Below, piece after piece: positions 47,686-60,293 of a DNA stretch of 64,000 bases. Each line of letters begins with the position of its first letter. The stretch's first letter is position 1. The position numbers and the translations under genes were made by a program. Origin of the DNA: Lunularia cruciata (taxonomy: Eukaryota; Streptophyta; Marchantiopsida; Lunulariales; Lunulariaceae); the NCBI GenBank assembly GCA_948567375.1, contig OX419758.1, forward strand, positions 29,021,001 to 29,085,000. Reading direction: 5' to 3'. Below the pieces are notes generated by a model. It searched no databases and was not told the origin of the DNA. It was given only the letters and a program-made list of their open reading frames with translations.

Positions 47686-48709
47686 ACTCCCATTATCGAG
47701 AGGTTTTAAAATTCATTACTGGAAAGATTTGATCGATTATTCTCTCATAACTGAGTGAGAGGTTTGAAAATCAAGTAAATTACAAGTAAATTTTGATGCA
47801 TATATTTATAAAGCGGTACAGCTCTGCTAAATTACTTCTTAAACTATTTAGCATTGATCTAATTTACAATTAAGTAATTTGTATTGGCGCGTATCTTTAC
47901 AGTAACAAAATACATATGACATGGATAGAAGAGAATATTGTGGAAATATGAGTGCCCGTTAAAATGCACATCCCATAGCTTGTTTGAGTTAGTTCTGTTC
48001 ATAATTAATTTAATTAGATTGATGTGTATATTTATGATAAAATAGTAAATAAGATATGGGCACAGGTGGATATAATGGCAATATGTGTGATAGTCGAAAC
48101 GTAGCCCCGAATCCCATGATGGGATTGAAATGTGAGTCTTAACTGAAGGAATTGTCATGAAGACTCATACTGCCCTAAAATTGTGATGTTTAGTGTGTAG
48201 GACTAGGTCCCGGAAGATTACCTCTAATTGTTTGGCTTAGGACAGCTCAGGGTTTATGTTCCGGCTGACACCCCTGTCCAGGCGATTTCCCCGAAAGTTC
48301 GGGCAGGGTCCTAGAAACTCCAGGGCGATCTCCCTCATCGGTAGCAAGACCCGTTCTCCTGGTCCCCAAAATCTCAAATCTCGTCTCGAAATTTCAAGTA
48401 ATCATTGAATTGGATCTCGGACATGCAATTATCAGCAGCAGTTTTCGCGGTAGAGTAGGTATAAGATAAATGCAATTGTACCGCATCCGATTTTCGGACA
48501 CTTCTGTTGGAGAGGTTAGTTGATCGGATGAAGGATCTTGAATTGCCTAGTGTGTTGAATGCAAACCTTCTCGATGACATGAGTGTATGTGTAGTTTGGT
48601 GTCCGAGCTTGTAAGAGTTGGGTTTATGGCATTGTGAAGGAGGCACTTCAGGTTATCGAGAAGTGTAGTTACTTCTATGTGAACAGTTCGAGTTTCGGGC
48701 GGAGTGAAG
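47686..48709. other. AT-rich, no gene called
   Basis: No feature is supported. 48180-48370 is GC-richer than its surroundings but without recognisable motifs. Confidence 0.3.
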
Positions 48710-49455
48710 ATCGCTAGGGTTTAAGGTATCTCAATTACTCGCAGCTGCCGGAGCATGGTTTTCAATCGTGTGAGGCGCTCAGAAGATGCAAGGGTTTTGG
48801 GTGATCAACTGCTCGCCGATTCTTAAATTGCAAGGTGGCTTGACTTCTTGCGGAAGCTCTCGAATGCTAGCAGTGATATGGAGAGCTCATTGAAGATCGC
48901 AAGGGACTAGGGACATTGAACTGCTTGCAAAATATCGATTAGGAGTTGCTCGGATTGTTGCTTCAGGCTTCGAATGCTGACATTGGTTCGGCGAGCGGTT
49001 TGAATATTACAGGGATTTTGGATCAGTTAATTGTTGGCAGTTTTGGGGATTATCAAGAGCTAGTAACAATTTGGATTGTTGCTTCGGGTATTTTTATGGT
49101 GCCATTAAATCGGGGAGTGCCTTGACGAGTGCAAGTGTTTAGGGTCAGCCGATTGCTGGCAGTATTGTGAATTATCAAGAGCTCGCAGCAACTCGGATAG
49201 TTGTTTCTGGTGTTTTTATGCTGCCAGTGATTCGGGGAGCGATTTGACGATTGCAGGGGTTTAGGTTCAATCGATTACTGGCAGTTTTGTGGAACTTCAA
49301 GCGCTCGTAGCTTTTCTAATCATTGCTTTAGGTTTTTCTACACTGGCATTGAATCGCGGAACGGTTTGACGACTACAAGGGTTTAGGCTCAGTCAATTGC
49401 TGGCAGTTTTCGAATTCTCAAAAACTCGCAGCTACTTTGATTGTTGCTGTTGTTG
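48710..49455. repeat. Diverged tandem array, ~121-bp unit, about six copies
   Basis: The anchor GGATTGTTGCTTC or its variants falls at about 48952, 49073, 49195, 49316 and 49437, a spacing of 121-122 bp. Each unit also carries a GGCAGTTTTG...TCAAGAGCTCG.AGC segment. One or two more diverged units extend left to about 48710. Confidence 0.85.
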
Positions 49456-51571
49456 CCAAGGTGCGTCTCAAATTACCCACACTCCAAATGAGTGTCTGTC
49501 ATGGTATGTCTGACCGAACCTTTCCTTCATCACACGAAAACATAGAATTCTAGGATCAGGGAACCCAAGAAGATGGTTACAAGTTCGAGTCTTGGTGTCA
49601 AGCACAATCCTCATCAAGTACACCACACTGCTGATACCGCACATCTAGCAGCGGTTTAGAGCTTTTAACAAACGTATTGTTTTGTTGCAGAAGTCTCCCT
49701 TTGTAGCTTTGGCTTCACTTCCTTGCGCTAGTGCTTTCACATATTCAATTTTGCTTTATCCATTGACTTCCGCGGTCACGCATTATTCAGTATTAACTCT
49801 TCAATAGAAGTATCGACGTAAAGTTCACATTCTACATCGCATGTCTTCCATTAGATTCCTTCCTGTAATCCGTGGGTGTGGATCTCCTGTTCTTTGAACA
49901 GATTCCGCGTACCATTACACACAATAATAACATGTAAGTCTTGCTATGTCCTTTTGGTTGTAAGTGTTTATAGGCACAATATGTGCTTATAGACTCATGT
50001 TTATATATAGCATGAGTTTAGAGTCCTAGTTCTCTACACGGGTTCATGGGTTTTACGAAGTCTTTTTACTATCTATTCGAGCCATGACATGAATATTTCT
50101 GTTACCCGTTAGGACAACTGTGACTTAAATGGCTGATCCTCGAGGAAAGACTTGCTTAAACTTAACCTCCTCTTCAAGTAAAAATCATTAAGTTCACACA
50201 GTACAGCAAGCTTCGTTAATCATCGGTCATTCTTGATAGCACTGATCCTCGGCTGCAGGTATACAGAACAAAAGACTAACAAGACACTAACTAGTGACTT
50301 TGCTCACCACTTTATATACAGAATAGCTATGACGGATTAACTTCTTAACTTCTTATGTGAGCATCACATTGTCATTTTTTGTCCACTCCTGCATGCGTAT
50401 GGAACCATGGTCTATATTTATTACTCAATATATTAACATTACTTCTGTTCCCATTCCTCTGATATATTAACAGTGCTCCTTTGCCAGCCAACTGTTGGTT
50501 TTTCTGCTGCGATACTGGTATACTCCATACCAATTTGTGTGTGTACTTCCCTCCGCCTGCAACCGAATTCTCCATATTTTGTTATTTAGTCAGCACTGTT
50601 TTCAGGAAGACCCGAGTTTTCCATGGCAATCACGAGCAATAATGAGCAATACAGACTTGGGACGAAGGGTACTAGCAATTGCATCTAGCTATTTCGGCAC
50701 CGGCGAAGGCAATGAGGGAGTCGTGCCTGTTGTCGTGTGTAAACATATTCTTTGTGTGTTGTAGTGTTCCCGTACTCATGCTGACATAGAGCAACCAGGA
50801 GTCAATTCCAGTGCTCGTACACATGCTCCTGGGGGGTCTCTTGTCTTGAGACTTGTGTGGTTTGTTTCCAGTACATTAACATTATGATGATGTCATAACA
50901 CTATGCTCTTTTCTCAAGGCTATACATGCTCTCGCACAAACTCTGGACTGCAGGTACCTATTCATCAACACATTCTATAACCATCTAAGACCCCATGGTA
51001 CTAATCCCTGTAATGGCTGCTTTTGGTAGCTGAAACGTGTGACAGTAAATGTTCTTGAGAAGTAGGAAGGCAACTGTTTAGTTTCTGATTGTTTTACACT
51101 GATTTTATTCTAGGCGCTTAGATGGGTAGCGATACTGTTGATATCGACGTGTATAGGATTACAGACAACTTGGAGACCCAAGACGATCTACAACGTCGCA
51201 TGTTTGTGTTGACTGTAACTTCTCACAGTTTAGAGTGCATAGATGCAAGACTTTAGATCATATACTTTAACTCTCTAGCGTCCATACTTGCCACTCTACT
51301 ATAGGATCTCTACCATCAAAAGTCAGAGTTTGAACCCCTAATTATTTTGCCAGATGCATTGTTTATAGGTGGCAATGGACCGCGGATTTACCTAGATGGT
51401 TCCCCAAGTGGAAGAAAACTCTAACACCCCGGATGGAGTTTATCCAGACTAGCTTCCGAGACCAAGGAGGGAGGACTCCCGGTATTCCTGTTTAATTCGT
51501 GGATGGTACTCTGTATCCAATTTAGGATACTAAAATCCCTTTCTTTCCTGGAGGGTATTTGCCCGGTATTT
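49456..51571. other. Gene-poor DNA
   Basis: No gene or element is supported on either strand. Confidence 0.35.
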
Positions 51572-51605
51572 GTCGACTGCATGCATACATATGCATGCAG
51601 TCGAC
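51572..51605. repeat. 16-bp perfect inverted repeat
   Basis: The arms GTCGACTGCATGCATA and its reverse complement are separated by CA. Confidence 0.95.
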
Positions 51606-51658
51606 CTTGGTTGTATGGTCAAATGTTGCAAGCGTTCGAGAGTTGTGTCATCTACCAG

Positions 51659-51915
51659 AAGAAGCCAGAAGAAGCCAGAAGAAGTATCACCTAGAGTTGA
51701 GAATGCAGTTCTTTTTGGGATATGTATAGAGGGGAGCGACCCGACCAATCATATCAGACAAATCTTGAAGCGCACTCGGAGGCGAGAATGCAGTTCTTTT
51801 AGGATTTGATTAGAAGTATCACCTGGAGTTGGTTATGGAGTTTTTGGGATTTGTATAGAGGGGAGCGACCGGACCAGTCATATCAGAGAAATCTGGAAGC
51901 GCATTGGAGGAGGGG
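51659..51915. repeat. GAAGCCAGAA repeats and a 132-bp tandem duplication
   Basis: Short GAAGCCA repeats (51659-51683) lead into a unit starting GAAGTATCACCT at 51681. The unit recurs at 51813 with the shared segment GTATAGAGGGGAGCGACC. Confidence 0.8.
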
Positions 51916-52749
51916 ACTTCTCTGTCCTTGGCTAGTCCCCAATAGAGAGAAGATACAGTAATTTAGGAGAATATTAGAGAGTACATATAGGATTCTAGGA
52001 GAACCGATGTTACCATTGCTCAAAAGAGGGCATTCCAGGAGTCGCATATATAGTGAGGTTTGATTATTTTATGGATGGATGAAGCTTTACCTCAGGAGAG
52101 GACTCCTCAGTTCAGCCTTCATCATGAGGCGTTGAGGTTATATCCGAGTTGGGAGGTTTAGGTTGAGCATTATGCCAACTACTCCGACAACATGGTGAAC
52201 GTAGTTGAAGTTCAACATGGAGGCCCTTGGCCTCCAGAAGCGTAATGAGAAGGTGGCAATAATTTTACCATTTTGTTGTGTCAGTTACTTTGCATAGGAG
52301 TTTAGAATAGGAGTAGATTAGATTAGTTTGTATAGTTGTAGGACAGTTTGCATTCACGGTCTATTGTAGATTTCATTCGTGAAGATGATAACAAGTTTTG
52401 CATCACATGTTGGTGCTCTACACTCACAATGTGTCTGATGTGTTCATTTCCATTGTACTATCTTATTTCCAGTTAGAACACACTCATCTGCGACCTGCAG
52501 CGTGTTAGAACTACTAAGAGGCATTGGATTTCATTGGCCTGACTGATGGGATTGTTTGTCGCAATTTCTCGCAGTAGACTTCAACTCCCAAAGCTCAATC
52601 CAGTATAGTTCCAAGAGCCTGAGGTCTGGGGCCGCTTGGATGTGCAGGAACCGGATGTCAGGACCGAACCGAACTGCGAACCGGACCGAACTGTGCTTGA
52701 ACATTAGATTTATATTACCTTAAGTATATAAATCAAATAATATTCATAA
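51916..52749. other. Gene-poor DNA
   Basis: No gene is supported. A short GGACCGAACCG/GAACCGGACCG repeat lies at about 52650-52690. Confidence 0.35.
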
Positions 52750-53548
52750 GGGAAAAAGGTGACCGCAGAGGAAAATCGAAGGATGGGAAGACCCCATCAA
52801 GCCGGACAAGGGAGAGACAAAAAAGGTAACATGGGATTAAACCCCAATAGAGTTTATATAAGAAATCTGCACCATCGCACCTAAAATATCCGAGTTATGC
52901 AAGTCAGTACGCAATTGGAACATTTGAAGAAACATCATCTAATGTGATTGTCTCCTATGGATTGCACTCTGTAGAGTAATGTACATATGTTATCTAAAAT
53001 ATGCTATAAAGTATGAGAGTGAGAGTGGTACCCCTTGACACCTAATATGATAAGCTCTCGTGCGCTCTTTGACAAATATGTCAAATGTCGTGTCCATCGC
53101 TCCATATAACTCCAAGGCTAGAGGAACAAAGAGGTGACCTCTTTGTATGCCCCTATACTTGGAGACCTTGCAACGTGCTGTTGCATTTGCTGCACATCCA
53201 GGAGGATGGGTAATCACTTCCTCTGAAATTGTATCCCGCATAGGGTCTGTAACCACGATATCCGGTATTGTCACCTGATCATCTCAGACCAAATATAAGT
53301 CTGCCTTGACATGTGTCGTCTGCAAAATATATGACCGCTCTCTCCAAGCCAAGTATCCATTCTCTCGTGCCATAGTAAACACTATGTCCCTAATGACATC
53401 ATGGGTAGCTATCCTCTGTCTTCCAAAAGGACACCATGTCATGTGGACCACTGCTCCATCTAGTGTAGAACCACACTCACAAGTGAGTAATGAAAATGCA
53501 GATGGGTGGACCAAACCTAGGCGAAACCTCATAGAGAAAGGTACAAGT
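52750..53548 (-). pseudogene. Short 5'-truncated RLE element, family A copy 3
   Basis: On the minus strand 53532-53284 reads MRFRLGLVHPSAFSLLTCEC and VVHMTWCPFGRQRIATHD, and 53274-52990 reads VVVTDPMRDTISEEVI, CKVSKYRGIQRGHLFVPLAL and FVKERTRAYH. This is the CCHC and endonuclease region of copy 1 at high identity, with one stop between the two parts. The 3' UTR and hairpin tail (52750-52830) are kept. Only about the last 800 bp of the element are present, ending abruptly around 53548, as in a 5'-truncated LINE insertion. Confidence 0.85.
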
Positions 53549-53759
53549 ACTGATAATCACCTGGTATTCGCCCAACTACTTCAGCTTCTTCGTATTCAGT
53601 ACTTTCATAATAATTTATATTGGTCCCTAGCCCATTTGACTAGTTCAAAACTTCAAAGCCACTTAATTAATAGACACATAGCAGATTTCCATACACAGGA
53701 TTCCAAAAAACAAAGAAATATTCTATATATTCAAGGCTTGATATATTCTATATATTCAA

Positions 53760-53810
53760 GGCTTGATGGGGTCTTCCCATCCTTCGTGTTTTCTACGCGG
53801 TCGCCCTTTC
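53760..53810 (+). mobile_element. Tail-only RLE insertion (51 bp) with 14-bp target duplication
   Basis: Fifty-one bases matching the RLE tail (GGCTTGATGGGG, then CCCATCC and CTACGCGGTCGCC) are bracketed by TTCTATATATTCAA at 53746-53759 and 53811-53824. A further copy of that 14-mer plus GGCTTGAT lies at 53721-53742, a local tandem duplication. This looks like an extremely 5'-truncated retrotransposition event. Confidence 0.75.
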
Positions 53811-53824
53811 TTCTATATATTCAA

Positions 53825-55916
53825 CATATTTACAAAGTCTCTTTAAGCTTTGTGCATAAGAACACACTCGAGCCTGCAGCATGTCTAGGATGTTAGTTCA
53901 CCGTAAACTATTCATCATCTGTCATAACACTAAGTTCGTTGTTATTATCAATCATAAGAAACCTAAACTATTTGATTGGAAGAGTCGCTTGATAGATATT
54001 GTTATCCTCAAACCAATCATCGTCTTCAACCTCTACCCTATCTATCATAACATTCGGAATGAGATCATTATCCCATCATCATTGTTTGTGTTTGAGTCGG
54101 ATCAATGACTCCATTTGAATCTATCAATGTATTCTGTGTACTAAGCCTATAAATTATTTTTATTGTGCACTCTCTATGAACAAGAAGAGCATATGACTTT
54201 ACCTTTTGAACACCTTACTTTTTGTTATGATCTACTGTAGCTAAAATTCCCTACCTTGCTTGAAGTAGAACAACTCTAGCTAAACTCTCATCTCTTACTT
54301 AAAGAGTTTGTCTTCTAAATTAGGAGCAACACCAATAGGAATCTGTCCGTGGTTTAGGTTATCATTTTCAAGATGTTGGAACTCAAAAGTAGAATATCCG
54401 ACCCTACATTATCTCCAATTATACGAGCCAAAGTTTCGGGGCATAATTTGAACCCAAGTATCTAAGCCCAAGTGCCAAGGTGCACTTCCCAAGTCCCACG
54501 GCCTAACTCTGGCCTAAAGTTTTTCGCCCAACTTGCCTGATCTTTGAGCCCTTACTTTGGCCTAAAGTTCCAAGACAGAACTTTAGTAGCTCAACTTTGC
54601 ATACAGCTTTGACATCATACGTCAAAAACAACAATAATGATTACACAACATAGCTTATGATTCACAAATTAATTATAGTCCAAGAATAAAGTAGGTATTG
54701 TCTATACTTGCATCAACTATAACTAACTATTTGATGGACTGAAGGTATCAATCATTCTTATCTTTCGTTTTTAAATTTGATGTTACCTTGAAAAATGCTG
54801 CAACCTCTTTTCCACATCTGCTCTTGATCCTCTACTTGATACGTAAAGAACAATGATAGTTATCTGGAACACTTCTTATACTACAATAGGCAAAACCTTT
54901 TTTCCTATCTAACTCCATCATACATCTCAATTTGCTAATCTAATGAGATGCAAGTTTAAAGAGCTTACAAGACCATATCCAATTGGTTGTATTCCCAACT
55001 AATAATAGCACATGCCAATAAAATGGATCAATAATTACCATCGAAAATACGCGCAATGAATATCTGACTAGGATACAATTATTTCTTACGAAAGCATGGA
55101 TTTAATACAGTGGTTTGAGGACAATTTAAGATTGAACCTCCGCAAGCAAAGAGGTGGATGAATACACATCGTCAATATATAAAATTTGGAAATATTTTCC
55201 AATTTAGTGTAGATCTCCGATCTGTATGCAATATTTTGTAATAGAGTACTTGGATTGTATAAAATGAATTTTTTATGTTACTATTTATCCCATCTCAACA
55301 AACCTCTCTCATTCTCAACATAGGTTTATACTTTGATGTTTTGCTATATTGTATTATCTGTCTACAAATTCCTACTAGGAATAATTACCTACACTAACAC
55401 TTGATATATAAGAGTCTGAGCCAACCTTTGCATTGGAAGCCACTTCTCTTCCCTTGTCAATTTTTCGTCGCAAACGCAAAATAGATAATATGGTGTTTCC
55501 CACCCTTCTCTTTCTTCCTAGTACTTGCTTTCATGGTGTGTAAACTCACACCATACCATCCTTATGATAAATTTCTCCGTTATGCCCTTAAGCCAACACT
55601 TGTTGATATGATAGATGTTCAAATCCGGATAACCCAAATTTGTTATAAACCAAGGGATAGCAAAAATGGCAGAAGAACACTGTCCATCCCTATCTGGCCC
55701 ATAGTTCTCTTTCCCAAGGATTTTGCTAGGGTGTTTTTTTTTTCGTTGGACTCCTTCTATCTACCTCACGGGTTGCCTACCCCTCCTTCAACTATGGAGT
55801 AAAACTTGGATACTCAAAATGCAAGTTTCAAGACAGACCAATTATCGAGCATAATCAAATTCATCAGAGTATATATATGTAGGCGAACTTGTATATTTCA
55901 CCCTTTAAAGCTTTAA
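53825..55916. other. Gene-poor AT-rich DNA
   Basis: Nothing is supported. An 89-codon plus-strand frame at 55533-55802 has no recognisable motif. Confidence 0.35.
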
Positions 55917-56145
55917 CTACTTTATAAAAACAATTTCTCCAATCTTCTTCACTATTTCAGGTCCAAATTTTACTATAAAGTTATTGGTTCGGTGTATGGA
56001 ACCATTGCAATCTTCGTACAATTCCAGTTCTTGATCCCAATAATGTATATTTTTGAGGTCATTTTGAAAACTGACATCTTGGGCACTGACTATCTCGCAC
56101 CTTTGATACACTATTCTGTCCACTTCCATTCCGATAAACTGATAT
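55917..56145 (-). pseudogene. Possible exon or coding relic
   Basis: A 70-codon frame with protein-like composition (MEVDRIVYQRCEIVSAQ, then NIHYWDQELELYEDCNGS and IVKFGPEIVKKIGE) is open back to a stop just upstream. It matches no family I know. It could equally be chance. Confidence 0.2.
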
Positions 56146-56348
56146 TAAGTTTAAGATATCTGGATGCTCAATTGTTAAATGAGAAAACAGAGACCTCACT
56201 AGATTATTTTGTCTCTTGGACTAACCACGGTATTCGGAATGAACTGAAACGTTCTAGGATGATTTTGCTACTCTACATTATAATGTGGATTTACAAGAAC
56301 AAAGTGTAGTTGCTCGAGAATGATCATGCCAACAAGGACTCACGAATG

Positions 56349-56409
56349 CACGTCAAGCGTTGGGGTGCCGTGAAGTCTGGGAGCCACAGTTGGGGTACTG
56401 TTAAGTCCA
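56349..56409 (-). repeat. GACTTAAC/TTGACGTG module, copy 2 (inverted)
   Basis: Read on the minus strand: GGACTTAACAGTACCCCAAC, then CAGACTTCACGGCACCCCAA, then CTTGACGTG. It has the same order as copies 1 and 3. Confidence 0.65.
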
Positions 56410-56884
56410 TCTCTGCTTTTCTGCCTTTGACTAGTGAAATTATTATGGAAAACAACTTCGTCTCAAGTTTTCAGCTTTTGCCATGAGTTCTTCTCTCGAT
56501 CCTCCATATTTTGCGCTGGAACGGTTCAAAGATTCACGGAACATTTCATCTGTTGTTTGAGTTTCGGTATCACGATCTCGGACAGATCCTGCCAACCAAC
56601 ACGGTGCGATATCATAATTTTGCGGCATCTTTGCTCAACCAGTAAACTCCTTTTTCAAGCCTGCCATTCTTTCAAGGCTTTCTACAAATATTAACACCGC
56701 TGAAATGATCAGGATATGGCCTCTGCAGATGATCATTTGTAGTGGTCTGACCACACATTGCACGATTTCCGTGGAAGAGAATCTCAAACTGTTTATGCTT
56801 ATCCATCAACTCGCTACCTAGACATGACGTTCCATTTCGGGGAATTTGCAGCATTTTCTCAACCCAAATGTCATGCTCAAATGT

Positions 56885-56972
56885 ACTGTGGACATGGATG
56901 TTCATTCCCGGGCATGAATTTTCGAGAGCACTGTGGACACGTTTTCACTCCCGGACATGAATTCGTGGAAGG
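56885..56972. repeat. Two 45-bp imperfect tandem units
   Basis: ACTGTGGACA...TTC(A)CTCCCGG.CATGAATT occurs at 56885 and 56930. Read on the plus strand it gives YCGHGCSFPGMNF and HCGHVFTPGHEF. No gene is called. Confidence 0.75.
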
Positions 56973-59900
56973 ACTGGACAAGTAGATTGAAAAAGTTGGA
57001 GATCTTTTCGATAATTTCCGTTGTAATCTATTCACTCTCCACATTTCTCTTCCCAGTCGAAGGATAGGAGGTTCAAACTTCTCCTTAGAAGTACTTTGCG
57101 AAGAGTGAGTACATGTGGTTAGATTTGAAAGAAAATGTTGGCGATTGCTACAATCTAGGTACCATAGTTGTTGGCTCCAGCTCTTCTGAATTGGTGGATA
57201 TAACTTTCCAGTCACGCTACGTAGGAACTTGATTGCTATTCATAGACAGGTGTTTGCTTAGACTGGTAAATCAGTCTGCATAGAAGATTCTCGTAAGCTT
57301 GCTTGTTCATCGTTTCTGTTGATTCCCTTAAAGAGAATTTGTCATGATCAGAGGTTAATCTTCGCATGGCCGCAACATTATTTGCTGCAACATGTTACCC
57401 CCGCAAAACGAAGTGGATCAGCAAGACGCGCTTTAGGAATAGGGCAACTAACGACACTATGTGTACCATTTGTCATTGCAGCAGGGTTATATTTTTGCAG
57501 CTTGATAACAATACCATATTTGAGACCAGCTACACGCCTATATACGCTAGCGTAAAGTTAGTGTACTGATAAGATTCTGGTTAGGGTTGAAGACAAGGTA
57601 ACTGTGTACAGCTCACATATCAATTTGCAACAGAGTTGAGTAGACAATTACGTGGTCTCAAACGGTCTGCTTCTGCGGTGTTCTGGGTTTCATTTCCTTT
57701 CAGAAGCTTCTCTGACGAATTACTTCCAATTCTCTGTACGGTACTGTAATCTCCAGAATGCTGTGTGGGGGCGGTCCAGTGCTCTTCGACAACTTTCTCC
57801 AGAGCTCTAATCAAGTCTCCTCTATGCGCAAGTGATGCCGGTGATGGGAATGGGCATTCCGTTGATCGATTAATAAAGCCTTTCATCAGGGAACACAGTT
57901 GAGGTTAAGTGGTCTACGCTCTCAACACCACCTGTTCAGTGATCATGCCAACAAGGCATGTCCATCACTGTACAGTGAAGTACTAAGTTCTCCAAAATTT
58001 GGTCCGATTGGGAGCGTGGCGCTTTGCTGTCTTTTCGGTCATTCGGTCATATTTGAGCTCGAGAAGACACCTCCATGAATGTTACATTGTAGATTTCAGT
58101 GTATTGGTTCCTTGGACGCCTACTCGGGCAAGAAGAGCTCCGTTTGGATTGGCTTGATCTCCAACAAACCCAAACGATGGAATTTGAGGTCAAATCTACG
58201 TCTTTCGATTGTGGAAGCACACGTTGGGAGGCAAATACAAAGTAAAGGATGACATATATGTATACTGCTTCTTCATTGATCCTTTACGTGGAAATGAGAA
58301 TGAAAATTAGACTTCCTGTAAGAAAAGAAATGTTGATATGGTTTTGATAACCAGGAACAGGTCACAAGGGGTGATACTCATCTCTTTTTGAACACAAAAG
58401 ACCGTAGATATGCCATTGAGATACTATCGATCCCATGGTCTATATTCTTGTGATCTTTGCCAAGTTACTTTGGTCAGTACAAGAACAAGGATAGGATCGT
58501 CGGTATCTCGACAAGGCCTCGATATTTACGTCTTTACAGTATCGTAGCTATTACAGTACATATCATAGCTAATTGACAAAGTCATTTCAGCAACAAGTTG
58601 ATCCATATCGACAACTTTTGCTGAAAAACCAAAATGTAAAGAGGTTAAAATTCCACTGTCAAAGTTTGTGTCCTTATGTACTGGTCTCCCATACTGAGGT
58701 GTTATGTTACTTCAAACGCAAAAATATGTAGATTTAACCTCAAGGCAAAGGAAGGCATCCTGCGATCCCATACATATACAGTACATGTTACTGGATGCAT
58801 GACGCGAGGGTCTCGACCGACTGCTGTGTCACTGACTGACGCTCAAACTATCCCCTCGGGCCTTGCGCTTTGTACTTCTTTGTAGGATCCAGTTCATGGA
58901 TCGCATCTAGATAAATACCATGCAGCGTCTGCTCCAGTGACGAGAACGTCTTGATTGCAAAGCTCGTATTAAGTAGGCGTCGCCACAAGTGGTTCGACAG
59001 TATTATATGCAGTAGCAATAGACTCATTCATGTGTGCACTACCGCAGGATTCAGCTTCCTATGGCTTGCTATTTTGTACTCACTGGTATCAAACTATAGC
59101 AATTAAAGATCAGGGGTGGACTTAACCGCACCCGAAGTCGACAGAAAGACTTAACCACCCCTCGGTAGCTTGACGTGTCATATCAGTCCTAACTGGAATT
59201 GTAAAGTCACGTGTATTCACAAATTATCAATGGTTTTCGCTGTAATATAAAAGAGCGAAGTTAGTCTAGATAGTGTAGTTCATTGTTATTTATCATGGTG
59301 AATAAATTTTTTAAGGATATCTTGATTTTCACTCAACAGTTATATGTCTTCGAAAATTTTGTGTATATTCTAGAATTGGAAGTTTTAGGGAGCAATGGTG
59401 AAAAAAGACGGCATGATACGGAAATAGATGATTCTCTAGAAAACGACTCATAGCATATGGGCAAAATGATCCACAAAACGCTATTTTTTAAATGATCAGA
59501 TAGTGAGATTGAATTTTTAGAAAGCTTTTTTCCTCTCTAAAACTCATTTCTGCCCTCCAAATCACCTCCACATATGTCCACAGCTGATATCTGGAGGTGA
59601 TTTGGAAAGTGACAGCAAGAAAGTCACGGTTCAGCAGTGGACATACAGACAGCAAGAAGATTCGAACAGCTCCTGCCACTCTCCATCCAAAAGAAATAGA
59701 GATGGAGGTGTACAAGTGATCACAGCCGTATGTTTGCAGACTCAAACTCTCAAGAAGCTTAACTAGCGAGGTTATACCAGATACCGTAGACGACGTGATA
59801 GGAAACATATCCGTCCCTCGCTATCAGATAGTGAAATTTACTGATGTGTTCTCCGCTACTAACAAAGTAAAGTTGCGGTTCGGAAAGATTGTGAATCTTC

Positions 59901-60293
59901 TGGTCCTCGAGGCTGGAAGGATTCCTGCTTACATAATGAAAGCGATGTCGGCTCTTTTATGTTTGCGTCTATAGCATTTGGTTGCTATGGCTCTCATTTT
60001 TGTCATTGCATTCTCTTTGTACTCTTGGGATGTATACCTTTTTAGTAGCATGTCTCCCGATGCCTCTATTTTTTTCCTTAGCACGGGCCCATAGAGAGAC
60101 TATCATAGGTGTCACTACTCATCTAGCCCTCACACCCCATATGTGCAAGCATGGGGTAGATTCCTCTACCCCTTATATTGGCTTTTTCAACATGCATCTA
60201 CATTGTTGAGGTTTATCAAGATGGACTTCCTTCAATTCTCAAGTCACATCCTTTTCCTATACCAGCAGAGTGGCTTACAAGGAGGACTCCTCT
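56973..60293. other. Gene-poor DNA
   Basis: No gene is supported apart from the repeat module at 59116-59180. Confidence 0.35.
59116..59180 (+). repeat. GACTTAAC/TTGACGTG module, copy 3
   Basis: GGACTTAACCGCACCC and AGACTTAACCACCCC are followed by GCTTGACGTGTCA. Confidence 0.65.

Noticed and set aside
57319-57569. Overlapping 67-78-codon frames, one with a hydrophobic stretch
   Set aside because: Two frames compete over the same bases and neither has a recognisable feature.
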